Source: a virus
Length of the DNA: 20,613 bases
Strand: one strand, 5' to 3'
IMG/VR virus record: IMGVR_UViG_3300047457_000843
Coordinates: 1-20,613 of that record
Positions 1 through 7,368 of this stretch are shown piece after piece. The notes under the pieces are model-generated. The model was given only the letters and a program-made list of their open reading frames with translations. It had not been told where the DNA came from and searched no databases. Position numbers and translations under genes: made by a program. Numbering within the stretch: position 1 is the stretch's first letter; the number at the start of each line of letters is the position of its first letter.

Positions 1-1766
1 ATGGTAAAGTTATCTTCTTTACCATCATTAGGACCTTCTGCCATACCTTTTTCACCCATTAGGGCATCGCCTTTATGACGCTGTGCCCATTCTTGGGTAA
101 GTTTGGCCATGAACTTTTCTGCCAGCATACGAGCATGTTGGCCTGCTTCTTCACCGAACTTTTCTGAGATTTCTTTTTCCACATCAATGGCAATACCTTC
201 TTCTGAACGGAATGGTCCCACATTGGGATTGTCTCTGTTATAGAAACTTTTTACAATGCGAGCAACCTCACCGATCATGGCCTTCATGTCACGATCTTCT
301 GCCACAGGCTGTGGTTGTTCTGGAGCAGGTTCTGCTGAGGGTTCAGGAACAGGTGCTTGGAATATGTCTGCCAATCCTGGAAACTTGTCTTGATTTTCTG
401 GTTTCATTGCCCAGGGCATTATGACATCCTGAATAGGATCTGCACCGGGATTGATTCTTGCTTGGTCTTTGAGATTGTCTGCTAACTCGGGACTTTCGAC
501 GCCGTATTCGCTGAAGAAACGCACTACCTCGTCCGCTGCCATTTCATCACTAAGTGTCAATGGTTGTGGAAGTTCCTGGAGAGCCTGTGCTAATTTTGCC
601 GCATCGAATTCCATACTGGCGGCGTCTTCTGCCCATTCTGTGAATGCCTGATCTAATTTGCCTGGGGGTAATATTGGACCTTTAATACCGTTAGAGAAAT
701 CGTATTCTTCTCTCATTTCGTCGTCTTCTTCGCTGTCTGTCTCACTGACATATGATTCTAAATCTACCTTATTGGCCTCACTCATTATTCGATGTAGTAG
801 GGGAAAGTATTGACTGAGTTCTTCTTGATAATTTTTCTGTGTGAATTTTGCCTTATAATCTTCCATTGTAACAGCATCTAATTCTGCCTGTAGGCCATCA
901 TCTTCTGTGGCTGTAAATTCTGCTATCCATGATTCATAATGGGGGCGCTTGCTCAAACTTTCAATCTGTGCCTTTAATTCCTGTAGTCGGCCTACGGCCC
1001 TTTCTGTTATACCTAATGCGTCATCGTGTAGAGTAGCGCCTCTTATAGTCTTTTGAAATTCTGCCAATTGAGCAATTTCCTCGCTCATACGAATTATGGC
1101 CTTGCCTGCTGGATCATGTGGGGCACCACCGTGATCAACATGCTGAGCCATGGCAAATGCGCCTGCGGGATGAATGAAAGGATACTTGAATCTCTCACCA
1201 TCTCTGTTCTGTATAAAAATTGCCTTGATATTTTTACGTTGGCTGCGAGCACCTGGGAATGTTTCTTCCACGGGCTTGTTGTGTCTAATGATAACTTCTG
1301 TGCGTCCCTTGACAGCACGACTGGTTTTAGAACTGCTGCGACCGTTCCAACGTCCTTCTGCTATGTTTGCCATATCTTCTTCCTTGGGGCCCTGCGTGGC
1401 TGCTAAATGTTGAAAATCGTTTTTGTCTAAGTTAGTCTTGGCTATGTCTCTGGTGTCAAATCTCAATAGTCTGCGCATAGCAAAATAGCGCATTTCTTTG
1501 AGAAAATCATACCACAATTTCTTGCCCATGATATCCTGACCTTCTGTGATACCTTGGCTGTAGTATACTTTGAGACTGCCTAAATCATTTAGACTGATAC
1601 TAACACGACCGAGATCTACACCTTCTCTCACAAAATCAAAGTCGAAAAAACGTGCTTCTGCTGGATCAATAGTCACAGCACCGGTTTCGTCGCCCATTTC
1701 TAAATTGCTAAAACGGCTGCGAACTTTGTCAAATAGATCTTGGCTGATAATCTGTATAGGTTTCAT
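1..1766 (-). CDS. Large unassigned protein after gp17, C-terminus cut by window edge
   Basis: The reading frame is open from an ATG at 1764-1766 to the left edge, giving at least 588 residues without a stop; the C-terminus is outside the window. The N-terminal ~130 residues look folded, with a hydrophobic/aromatic stretch containing WYDFLKEMRYFAMRR followed by LLRFDTRDIAKTNLDK. The middle is rich in Glu, Gln and Ala and probably helical. Near residue 485 there is a Pro/Glu linker (PVPEPSAEPAPEQPQP). I do not recognise an enzymatic motif, and it does not look like the portal protein gp20. It follows the terminase after a 12-nt gap, and its late-promoter core overlaps the terminase stop codon. 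The position suggests a virion structural or head-assembly protein expressed late; that is inference. Its DNA looks somewhat richer in G+C than the tail genes to the right. Confidence 0.85.
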   Translation of the reverse strand, partial: MKPIQIISQDLFDKVRSRFSNLEMGDETGAVTIDPAEARFFDFDFVREGVDLGRVSISLNDLGSLKVYYSQGITEGQDIMGKKLWYDFLKEMRYFAMRRLLRFDTRDIAKTNLDKNDFQHLAATQGPKEEDMANIAEGRWNGRSSSKTSRAVKGRTEVIIRHNKPVEETFPGARSQRKNIKAIFIQNRDGERFKYPFIHPAGAFAMAQHVDHGGAPHDPAGKAIIRMSEEIAQLAEFQKTIRGATLHDDALGITERAVGRLQELKAQIESLSKRPHYESWIAEFTATEDDGLQAELDAVTMEDYKAKFTQKNYQEELSQYFPLLHRIMSEANKVDLESYVSETDSEEDDEMREEYDFSNGIKGPILPPGKLDQAFTEWAEDAASMEFDAAKLAQALQELPQPLTLSDEMAADEVVRFFSEYGVESPELADNLKDQARINPGADPIQDVIMPWAMKPENQDKFPGLADIFQAPVPEPSAEPAPEQPQPVAEDRDMKAMIGEVARIVKSFYNRDNPNVGPFRSEEGIAIDVEKEISEKFGEEAGQHARMLAEKFMAKLTQEWAQRHKGDALMGEKGMAEGPNDGKEDNFT

Positions 1767-1772
1767 AATGTA

Positions 1773-1779
1773 TATTTAT
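1773..1779 (-). promoter_or_regulatory. T4-type late promoter core for the left-edge gene
   Basis: Read on the minus strand this is ATAAATA, preceded by A (AATAAATA against T4 TATAAATA). It ends 6 nt before the ATG at 1766 and its first base lies in the terminase stop codon. There is no Shine-Dalgarno sequence between it and the ATG. With T4 spacing, transcription would start at or next to the start codon. Confidence 0.6.
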
Positions 1780-3359
1780 TAGTGCGTTATGTAAATGGGC
1801 ATGGGCATAATCCACTCATCTTCTCGTTCTTCACGCATTTTATCGTATATAGCAGGATCCCATTCTTGTAGCATCATTACCATGCGTAGGGCCAATAACA
1901 TACTGCTGACCAAATCATCAGTTGAGCCGACTTTGCCTGAAAAACTTATGCCCTTGGCTATATAGGTCTTTAACTCACTGACCAAAGGCTTGCTATAGAT
2001 TTTTAGTCTATCACTTTCAATTAGATGTTTTAACTTGGCACAGATTGATATTTTTGCTGAATGTGTGGTGTTAAATCCCTTGCGAAATCTGCGCACATGC
2101 CCTTTCTTTATAGGCTCACTGAGGAACAGGCCTGGTATGCTTTCTTCACCTAATTCTGATATGGCCACAAGTGCTGCTTCACCTACAGCATTATTTTCCA
2201 CACTGAAGTATAGGTTAGCCTGACTGCCTTGTCTACTACATTCGTCATTGATGTAATTACAGATGTCCCTCAATATTCTAACCTGCCCTTGTATGGTGGT
2301 AAGGTTGTGCTGCCATTCACCAGCCTGTTCAAAACTGGGGATTTCTAAGATCTGTATGGCCGCCGGATCTCCACCTGTCCCCAGACTGGGATCGAGAGCA
2401 ACAATATACGAGCAGTTAGGTTTGACTTTCTTATACCAACGACACTGACCCATTTTCATGAATGGCTCTTTGCCCTCTAAGGTGGCTAATTTTAGGCTGC
2501 TGATTAGCGTTTCATCGAAGACCAAAAATTCGCATTCATGCTCACGACGGAATCGTTCTTCACCTATACTGGCACGCTCTACTTCAGCCCATTTTTCATC
2601 ACGTTCAGGATGTTCGCTCCAGTGTGCTCTAAATGGGAAAAATCCATTGCGTCCCACTGTGGTAGTGTTACCGTGTTCATCAAACCTGTAACTGGCATCT
2701 TTCCAAATTAGAGCGAATTGATCTTCATCTGAATTAGGTGTAGATGTTAGTATGGCCTTACCACCTGTGGCCAAGGTAGGACGAATGGAAGTCCAAAATT
2801 CTGTGGCAATGTTTGGTTCAACGAAGGCAAACTCGTCAGCATAGAGTAGGGAAATACTCATACCACGGCCGGTTGTTTCTGTTGTAGTTTGTGCTACAAT
2901 ACGACTACCGTTGTCAAACTCTATACTCTGTTTGTTATAACTTACTACTCCACAACGAATATGATCAGGACATAATTCATAGGCATATCTAATACGCTGC
3001 ATGATTTCTTGAGCACCTGTATATTTGTGTGCTGCTACAAGTATAGTGCTGTCTGGGATAAACATTGCATACCATAACAAATAACCTGCGGCTGTTGTAG
3101 TTTTACCTGTCTGGCGGGGCAGTAGATTTATGTTAAATCTGTGATTATGATAACTATCTACCAAGCGTTTTTGATAATCAAATGCTTCGTATTTTAATTT
3201 TCCTCTAACAGGATGTTGTATGAAGAAAAAGTTATTGAGAAAATAATGAGGCCCAGTTTCTTGGTCCTGACAAGAAATTAAATCATCAATATGCTCTTGT
3301 GTCCATTTTTGTTGAACGTTAGCATTTTTAACAAGTTTATAATCTTTAGTAACAGCCAT
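1779..3359 (-). CDS. 17: Terminase large subunit (gp17-like)
   Basis: A 526-residue ATP-driven DNA-packaging motor and headful nuclease that docks on the portal; T4 gp17 is somewhat longer (about 610). The ATPase domain shows Walker A PRQTGKTTTA at residues 81-90, Walker B LLYADEF at 171-177 with D175/E176, and a coupling motif TSTP at 205-208. The RNase H-like nuclease domain shows the expected acidic residues: D323 in ALDPS, E388 in SVENN, and D481/D482 in STDDLV. No key residue appears missing. The ATG at 3359 is preceded, after 5 nt, by a late promoter core and then by a terminator, so the gene begins its own transcription unit. It is separated from gp16 by two unassigned genes, whereas in T4 gp16 and gp17 are adjacent. 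Confidence 0.96.
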   Translation of the reverse strand: MAVTKDYKLVKNANVQQKWTQEHIDDLISCQDQETGPHYFLNNFFFIQHPVRGKLKYEAFDYQKRLVDSYHNHRFNINLLPRQTGKTTTAAGYLLWYAMFIPDSTILVAAHKYTGAQEIMQRIRYAYELCPDHIRCGVVSYNKQSIEFDNGSRIVAQTTTETTGRGMSISLLYADEFAFVEPNIATEFWTSIRPTLATGGKAILTSTPNSDEDQFALIWKDASYRFDEHGNTTTVGRNGFFPFRAHWSEHPERDEKWAEVERASIGEERFRREHECEFLVFDETLISSLKLATLEGKEPFMKMGQCRWYKKVKPNCSYIVALDPSLGTGGDPAAIQILEIPSFEQAGEWQHNLTTIQGQVRILRDICNYINDECSRQGSQANLYFSVENNAVGEAALVAISELGEESIPGLFLSEPIKKGHVRRFRKGFNTTHSAKISICAKLKHLIESDRLKIYSKPLVSELKTYIAKGISFSGKVGSTDDLVSSMLLALRMVMMLQEWDPAIYDKMREEREDEWIMPMPIYITH

Positions 3360-3364
3360 ACAAT

Positions 3365-3371
3365 TATTTAC
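3365..3371 (-). promoter_or_regulatory. Late promoter core for gp17
   Basis: The minus strand reads GTAAATA, then ATTGT, then the terminase ATG (spacer 5 nt). It begins 2 nt past the T-tract of the upstream terminator. There is no Shine-Dalgarno sequence. Confidence 0.55.
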
Positions 3372-3373
3372 TG

Positions 3374-3401
3374 AAAAAAATAGCCCCCTAAGGGGCTATT
3401 T
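3374..3401 (-). terminator. Rho-independent terminator after the acidic protein gene
   Basis: The arms 3378-3387 and 3392-3401 form a perfect 10-bp stem (AAATAGCCCC with GGGGCTATTT) with a 4-nt loop. Read leftward it is followed by seven T residues (3380 to 3374, partly within the stem). It lies about 20 nt past the stop codon of the gene ending at 3424 and directly precedes the gp17 promoter, so it separates the two units. Confidence 0.85.
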
Positions 3402-3423
3402 GGTGAAAATTGCATATTAATAA

Positions 3424-4173
3424 TCAACTTTCACTAACGAACCTTCTATATTCCAAGAATAGGTTCTTTTCTACTTCCTCCATAGTTGGATGGCCTTTAG
3501 GAGATGTTCCGTCCATCCTATCGCCTTGCCCTGGCTGATTCTCTTGATGTGCAAATTGATTTGCATCGAACTCATTCTTTTTGTTTGGATCTGCTGGGGT
3601 ATTGTCATACTCTTTTACATCGTCTCCCTGGTCGCCGTCTTGGTCACCTCCTTCATCGTCGCCTGGGTTTAATTTATCTATCATACTGCGCATCATTGTA
3701 GGCTCGTCCATGCCCATGTCATCGCCCCCGTCTGTATCTACTTCTGCCGGTGGGGGCATGTCTCCTGCGGGTTCCGCCATACCCATATCATTATGATCAT
3801 GGTGATCACGACCTGCTAGAGTCATAATATCACGCAACATGGCACTGAGTTCATCACCGCTGTCTGCCGTAATGTTAATGCTTGCCGGAGTATGGTGATC
3901 ACTCATACCACCCATAGGAGGCATCATGCCACATTCTTCTACCTGTTCATCATTAGCTTCTTTTACAGGAAAAGATTTCTCACCGACTTTAAATGATTTT
4001 TCACCTTTAGCTTTTGCCTGGTCAGATTTAATTTTTAGAATCTCCGGACCTTCATCAGCCTTTTCTTCATCCATATCCTTACTTTCATTGTTAAGAGTAG
4101 GAGTATCTTTGTAAACTTGAGGATTTTGCTCATCAAGCTCTGCTAATCTTTTTAATACATCTAGCATCTGCAT
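3424..4173 (-). CDS. Acidic, low-complexity protein; possible head core or scaffold protein
   Basis: A 249-residue protein dominated by Asp, Glu, Gly, Met and Pro, so probably largely disordered. An ordered N-terminus (MQMLDVLKRLAELDEQNP) and a helical C-terminus (MEEVEKNLFLEYRRFVSES) flank the acidic middle. A more hydrophobic central segment, INITADSGDELSAMLRDIM near residues 99-117, is followed by the His cluster RDHHDHND. Asp/Gly repeats (GDDEGGDQDGDQGDD) lie near residues 172-186. I recall similar proteins from uncultured marine T4-like phages but know no tested function. Composition and position beside packaging genes would fit a prohead core/scaffold component or a virion-internal protein; this is inference. 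It starts 2 nt after the preceding stop codon, with AAGGA as ribosome-binding site inside the preceding gene, so it is co-transcribed with it. Confidence 0.85.
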   Translation of the reverse strand: MQMLDVLKRLAELDEQNPQVYKDTPTLNNESKDMDEEKADEGPEILKIKSDQAKAKGEKSFKVGEKSFPVKEANDEQVEECGMMPPMGGMSDHHTPASINITADSGDELSAMLRDIMTLAGRDHHDHNDMGMAEPAGDMPPPAEVDTDGGDDMGMDEPTMMRSMIDKLNPGDDEGGDQDGDQGDDVKEYDNTPADPNKKNEFDANQFAHQENQPGQGDRMDGTSPKGHPTMEEVEKNLFLEYRRFVSES

Positions 4174-4175
4174 AA

Positions 4176-4763
4176 TTATTTTCCTTTTCCACCGATAACG
4201 CTTTGTGATTTTTCGTCGGCGTCTGTGTTAAACTTAGCCGCACCTTCTGTAGGAATTTCTTCTCCGCGCTCTCGTCTTTGCAGTTTGAGAATATCGTTTA
4301 ATTCTTTTACAAAACCAGAATTATATTTGTCACCGTAGTAATCTTCAAATTTAACATTTGGTGCTTCTTTGTAATCAGGATCGTTTAATAACGCACCCTC
4401 TCTTTTAGGTTCTTGTGTTTGATATTCTTCGCTTGGCTCGTTTGGTGCTCTTACTACAAGGTGTGGTTTGCCTACACCTAAGTGGGTGCTAAGGTATTCT
4501 TTAAGCTCAAATTGCGTTGTTGGAAAATCTAACACTACTTCATAGATATTAACTTCTGAGTTTTTAACTTGGGGAAAATCTAAAGGTGCTGCTTGAATTG
4601 GTGTTTTAGATTTTTTTAAACTTAGAGAAGAATTATCTCTAATAAATCTTCCTAAAAGACTTTTCATTAGATCTTCTTGTTCAGAAGTCATTTCGTGAGC
4701 AATTTTAATCCTAAAAGGATATTGCTTTTGAGATTTGGTTAGATATTCTTTAAATGATTTCAT
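4176..4763 (-). CDS. Conserved phage protein of unknown function
   Basis: A 195-residue protein. It begins MKSFKEYLTKSQKQYPFRIK, a pattern I associate with hypothetical proteins of marine phages. The N-terminal ~110 residues seem to form an alpha/beta fold (IYEVVLDFPTTQFELKEYL, then KPHLVVRAP). The C-terminal third is charged and probably extended (EDYYGDKYNSGF, then RRERGEEIP), ending in a Gly/Lys tail. There is no catalytic motif or membrane segment. A late promoter core ends 5 nt before its ATG, overlapping the end of the small terminase gene, so it can be expressed independently of gp16. It shares an mRNA with the acidic protein downstream. Location between gp16 and gp17 suggests a role in packaging or head assembly; no specific function can be assigned. 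Confidence 0.85.
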   Translation of the reverse strand: MKSFKEYLTKSQKQYPFRIKIAHEMTSEQEDLMKSLLGRFIRDNSSLSLKKSKTPIQAAPLDFPQVKNSEVNIYEVVLDFPTTQFELKEYLSTHLGVGKPHLVVRAPNEPSEEYQTQEPKREGALLNDPDYKEAPNVKFEDYYGDKYNSGFVKELNDILKLQRRERGEEIPTEGAAKFNTDADEKSQSVIGGKGK

Positions 4764-4767
4764 AGTA

Positions 4768-5244
4768 TTATTTATTTAAAGATTTAAGTTTTTCAAGGAG
4801 GCTGTTTCTGTCACTAATGATATAACCTTCTGCTTGAACGGTTTGAGTTTCTACATCACTGTGTTTTTTATCAATCGCTAACTTTTTAATCTGAAGATCG
4901 ATCATTTTTAATTTTTTATCAATTTTTGCAGATTTTGCCTGAATAGCAGCATTCATCATATTGGCTGCAACTTCAAACATTCTAGCTCCGTATCTAACAT
5001 CTACATTCATACCTAGATCCATTAGGTCATCATAAGCCTGCTCTGCCTTACTGGCCAACGCATCTAGCTCTGAATCAGCCATGTCTCCTAACCCTTTTAC
5101 TCTAGGCAATGCGCTGGCTATTTTATCAAACTCCTCAAGTTTCTCTTGGAGATTAATGGTTTCTTTTTTACTTGATTCGGTGGGCCCAATTAAATGTTCT
5201 TCATTTGGGGCGATATCGAACAATTTTTCAAGTTTCTTAGTCAT
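4768..5244 (-). CDS. 16: Terminase small subunit (gp16-like)
   Basis: A 158-residue protein resembling the T4-like small terminase, which binds DNA, forms a ring and regulates gp17 cutting and ATPase activity. The N-terminal third is acidic and linker-like. The central part is a predicted helical hairpin (residues ~58-90 around LASKAEQAYDDLMDLG, then VRYGARMFEVAANMMNAAIQ). It continues into a Lys-rich, probably coiled-coil helix with KIDKKLKMIDLQIKKLAIDK near residues 105-124. This helix-rich layout and the DVRYGARMFEVA-type segment match gp16 of marine T4-like phages as I remember them; no catalytic motif is expected. It starts 8 nt after the gp4 stop codon and has only a weak ribosome-binding site. 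Its last codons form part of the next gene's late promoter. Confidence 0.78.
   Translation of the reverse strand: MTKKLEKLFDIAPNEEHLIGPTESSKKETINLQEKLEEFDKIASALPRVKGLGDMADSELDALASKAEQAYDDLMDLGMNVDVRYGARMFEVAANMMNAAIQAKSAKIDKKLKMIDLQIKKLAIDKKHSDVETQTVQAEGYIISDRNSLLEKLKSLNK
4769..4775 (-). promoter_or_regulatory. Late promoter core for the 195-residue protein gene
   Basis: The minus strand reads ATAAATA (AATAAATA with the preceding base), followed by ATACT and the ATG at 4763 (spacer 5 nt). The core is made of the last sense codons and the stop codon of gp16. There is no Shine-Dalgarno sequence between it and the ATG. Confidence 0.62.
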
Positions 5245-5252
5245 AAATTTAC

Positions 5253-5699
5253 TTATCTTTTCTTTTTAGTTCCGGTATGGTAAATGTCGTGCTCATTAAT
5301 AACTCTGAAGACAATTCCTCTTGATTTAGCCCATTCCCCTGCCGCCGCCCATTTTGCCATATTTTTAACATATTGAGCTTGATTATATACATTTTTACCA
5401 ACTCTTTCTTTTATCATTTGATTAGCTGGTTTAATTTCTATCAGTTCGACTTTTTTACGTTGATTTTTATCATAGTAGACAATGATAAAATCAGGGACAT
5501 ATACTGTAAATTTACCTGTTAAAGGATCTCTATATGGAATTTTTACAGGTTCGCTAGCCCATTCTTGTATAGCAGGATTATTATCACAAAACATCATAAA
5601 TGTCATTTCCCAGCTACTACGATATAATGGATCTTTACTTCCTATATATTTCTCTGGATTTTTTACCTTGTAGAAATCCTTACTGAATTTAAGGCTCAT
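5253..5699 (-). CDS. 4: Head completion protein with PD-(D/E)XK nuclease-like fold (gp4-like)
   Basis: A 148-residue protein, close to the length of T4 gp4 (about 150), which is needed to complete the filled head before tail joining. The N-terminus FSKDFYKVKNPEKYIG and the segment YRSSWEMTFMMFCDNNP are typical of this family. TnsA/PD-(D/E)XK-type landmarks are present: the Glu in RSSWE near residue 31, PDFIIVYYD near 75-83, and ELIEIKP near 91-97. Whether it cuts DNA is not established by the sequence. The ATG overlaps the stop of the preceding gene by 4 nt (ATGA), implying translational coupling. It is followed 8 nt later by gp16, so head-completion and packaging genes share a unit. Confidence 0.9.
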   Translation of the reverse strand: MSLKFSKDFYKVKNPEKYIGSKDPLYRSSWEMTFMMFCDNNPAIQEWASEPVKIPYRDPLTGKFTVYVPDFIIVYYDKNQRKKVELIEIKPANQMIKERVGKNVYNQAQYVKNMAKWAAAGEWAKSRGIVFRVINEHDIYHTGTKKKR

Positions 5700-6064
5700 G
5701 CTATTATGTTTCTAAGTATTTCAGGATTAGTGGGCAAGACATATCCGATACCTAGACTGCTAGACTTATATCTATTATAATTTAAAATTTCTGCCACTAA
5801 TCCAGAAATGTCAGCGTCGGTAAATCCTTTCAAAGTATCAAGAATTTGCATAGGATTATAACCATCTTGTTTAGCCTGAAGAATTATAACTTCGCTAATA
5901 CTTTCTGAGGCAACTTCTTGAAACCCTCTACTCTGAAAAAAACCTGTCAACGCAGCATACACTGTAGGATCGATTCCCATAGGAAGTGATTGGTATCCTT
6001 CGAATCCTTGAACTGTTTTTGTCTTTTGACTTGCGCCGGGAAAATTAGAATAAGATGTTCTCAT
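5696..6064 (-). CDS. Small conserved protein, probable virion component
   Basis: A 122-residue protein with a polar N-terminus (SNFPGASQKTKTVQGFEGYQ). A compact helical part follows, about residues 30-95, containing YAALTGFFQSRGFQEVA, then GYNPMQILDTLKGF and GLVAEILNYNRYKSS. The tail SLGIGYVLPTNPEILRNIIA could pack against a partner. I recognise the pattern from hypothetical structural proteins of marine T4-like phages but know no biochemical role. It overlaps its upstream neighbour by 1 nt (TAATG) and gp4 downstream by 4 nt (ATGA). This indicates coupled translation of three proteins, so it may act with the tube-fold protein or with gp4 in head or tail completion. That is inference. Confidence 0.85.
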   Translation of the reverse strand: MRTSYSNFPGASQKTKTVQGFEGYQSLPMGIDPTVYAALTGFFQSRGFQEVASESISEVIILQAKQDGYNPMQILDTLKGFTDADISGLVAEILNYNRYKSSSLGIGYVLPTNPEILRNIIA

Positions 6065-7305
6065 TATCGTTTAGGTGGAAAAATAATTGCCGCAGGGTTA
6101 ACTCTGAGTTTACCATCGACACTTGTGTTAATTCCTTTAAAAACATTAACACCAATTCCGCCTGGTAAATTTACTACACCTGGATTATATTGATTGGTAG
6201 GTTGTTCGTAGAATTTCCCCGCAGGTTCTCTAACTGAATAATTCAAGGCTCCCGATGCTATGTTATAACCTTTAGGTCCTACTCTACCGAGCCCGTTCTT
6301 TTGTAGGTAATCTTTAGCTAATATAGCTGCAATGTCTAGTAGCTGATTATTAGTCCTATAAGGCGGGTTGATATATCCATATTGTCTCGGTTTACCCGAC
6401 TTATCAAATAAGGATGCTTTTTGCGGAGGAATATTATATTGTCTAGCATTTCCCGCCTTATCGAACACCGAGCTTCCTTGTCTTGCAAGTTGAGGTTGAT
6501 TAAAGATTGCTGCATTTCCTGGACGTATAGCTAATTCTTCGTTCGCATTAGGATCGTTATTAGAGTTACCACCCATCTTTAAAGGACTTTGATTAGGATC
6601 ATAAAATTCGTTAACAAAACCTGGGATTTTAGAATTACCACTGTTAGTATGGTATAAAACATTTTCATAAACAAGTGTCATCGAATTTTGTAATACTTTT
6701 GTTTCAGCCGAAGTTAAAGAATCGTGTTTCCATTCAGTAATTTTAGGATTAATTAAACTGACCATTGTATGGTTATCTGTATTGTGATGGAAAACATATA
6801 TGTCTACTCGTTCAAAAAAGCTTTCGCTGTCTTTTCTAGTATACATTCCATATTCGTAGTCAGTATCAGAGAATTTAGTATCTTTGAATTGCCTTGGAAC
6901 GTTGGTTTTTGTTTTATAGTTTCCGTCTGCAATGTGGGAAATATAATATGAATGCCATAGGTTATTGGTTATATTACTGGAGTCATCATGAAACTCAATT
7001 GATACAGGACTATAGGTTAGTCCTGTATGCACTTGTGTTTTTCTGTTATATTGATTAACCGTTTCGGTTTTAATAGTAAATCTCGGTAAATCAATTTTTT
7101 TAACAAATAATCCTATGTTTTTGTCTAGCTCATTGGCTGAAGCGTTAGTATTAATTATAAATTGAACATAGTAAAGAAATCCATATTTAGGTGCTCTAGC
7201 TTGTCCGTCATCTGAAAACAACCTTGCAGCATGTCTATAATCGTGAAGAGTTGGCTCTAAACCGTTTAAGGGAGGTAGACCTAAATAGTTATTAAATTTT
7301 GACAT
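6064..7305 (-). CDS. Tail-tube-fold baseplate or tail-cap-like protein
   Basis: A 413-residue protein. Residues ~40-220 resemble the tail-tube/tube-initiator superfamily (T4 gp19, gp48, gp54). FLYYVQFIINTNAS opens a beta strand, IDLPRFTIKTETVNQYNRK matches the inner-tube loop region, and TYSPVSIEFHDDSSN resembles the conserved strand before the Asp-Asp motif. After residue ~235 comes an extended Pro/Asn/Gly-rich C-terminal region with two near-identical copies of FDK-[AS]-G-x-x-RQY. The most likely role is a minor tube or baseplate tube-initiator component rather than the main tube, which is encoded just upstream as gp19. Exact equivalence to gp48 or gp54 is not shown. It has its own late promoter core 5 nt before the ATG and lies just after a terminator. 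Confidence 0.75.
   Translation of the reverse strand: MSKFNNYLGLPPLNGLEPTLHDYRHAARLFSDDGQARAPKYGFLYYVQFIINTNASANELDKNIGLFVKKIDLPRFTIKTETVNQYNRKTQVHTGLTYSPVSIEFHDDSSNITNNLWHSYYISHIADGNYKTKTNVPRQFKDTKFSDTDYEYGMYTRKDSESFFERVDIYVFHHNTDNHTMVSLINPKITEWKHDSLTSAETKVLQNSMTLVYENVLYHTNSGNSKIPGFVNEFYDPNQSPLKMGGNSNNDPNANEELAIRPGNAAIFNQPQLARQGSSVFDKAGNARQYNIPPQKASLFDKSGKPRQYGYINPPYRTNNQLLDIAAILAKDYLQKNGLGRVGPKGYNIASGALNYSVREPAGKFYEQPTNQYNPGVVNLPGGIGVNVFKGINTSVDGKLRVNPAAIIFPPKR
6370..6474 (-). repeat. Tandem protein repeat in the tube-fold protein tail
   Basis: Residues ~278-293 and ~297-312 of the 413-residue protein carry GSSVFDKAGNARQYNIPP and KASLFDKSGKPRQYGYINPP. Each has FDK-[AS]-G-x-x-RQY followed by two prolines, 19 residues apart. 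The region is outside the tube-like domain and probably extended, so a short binding motif is plausible. Confidence 0.75.
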
Positions 7306-7310
7306 ATTGA

Positions 7311-7317
7311 TATTTAT
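7311..7317 (-). promoter_or_regulatory. Late promoter core for the tube-fold protein operon
   Basis: The minus strand reads ATAAATA, then TCAAT, then the ATG at 7305 (spacer 5 nt). It lies 6 nt beyond the T-tract of a terminator. No ribosome-binding site is present in the spacer. Confidence 0.62.
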
Positions 7318-7323
7318 GCCAAT

Positions 7324-7352
7324 AAAAAAGCCCGGATTTTACCGGGCTTTTT
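7324..7352 (-). terminator. Rho-independent terminator after gp19
   Basis: An 11-bp perfect stem (7325-7335 with 7342-7352) includes a GC block CCCGG/CCGGG, closes a 6-nt loop and ends in a T-run (7329 to 7324 read leftward). The opposite strand also ends in T residues, so it could work in both directions. It begins 16 nt after the tube gene stop codon and would end the sheath-tube mRNA. Confidence 0.9.
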
Positions 7353-7368
7353 AATAATAGATAAACTA

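Noticed and set aside
1053-1406. 117-residue open frame on the plus strand
   Set aside because: It is antisense to the conserved open frame of the left-edge gene, has no promoter or ribosome-binding site, and shows an unlikely protein composition; the same applies to the other short plus-strand frames within minus-strand genes.
1-1766. Portal protein gp20
   Set aside because: Its place after gp17 invites this call, but the sequence lacks recognisable portal features, and the acidic, Pro/Glu-linked second half does not fit.
1-4173. Higher G+C of the left part as a sign of recent transfer
   Set aside because: By eye the gp17 and left-edge genes are richer in G+C than the genes at 4176-7305 (for example 28/60 at 2521-2580 against 19/60 at 4681-4740), but the change is gradual and local dips occur (3121-3180), so no boundary can be drawn.
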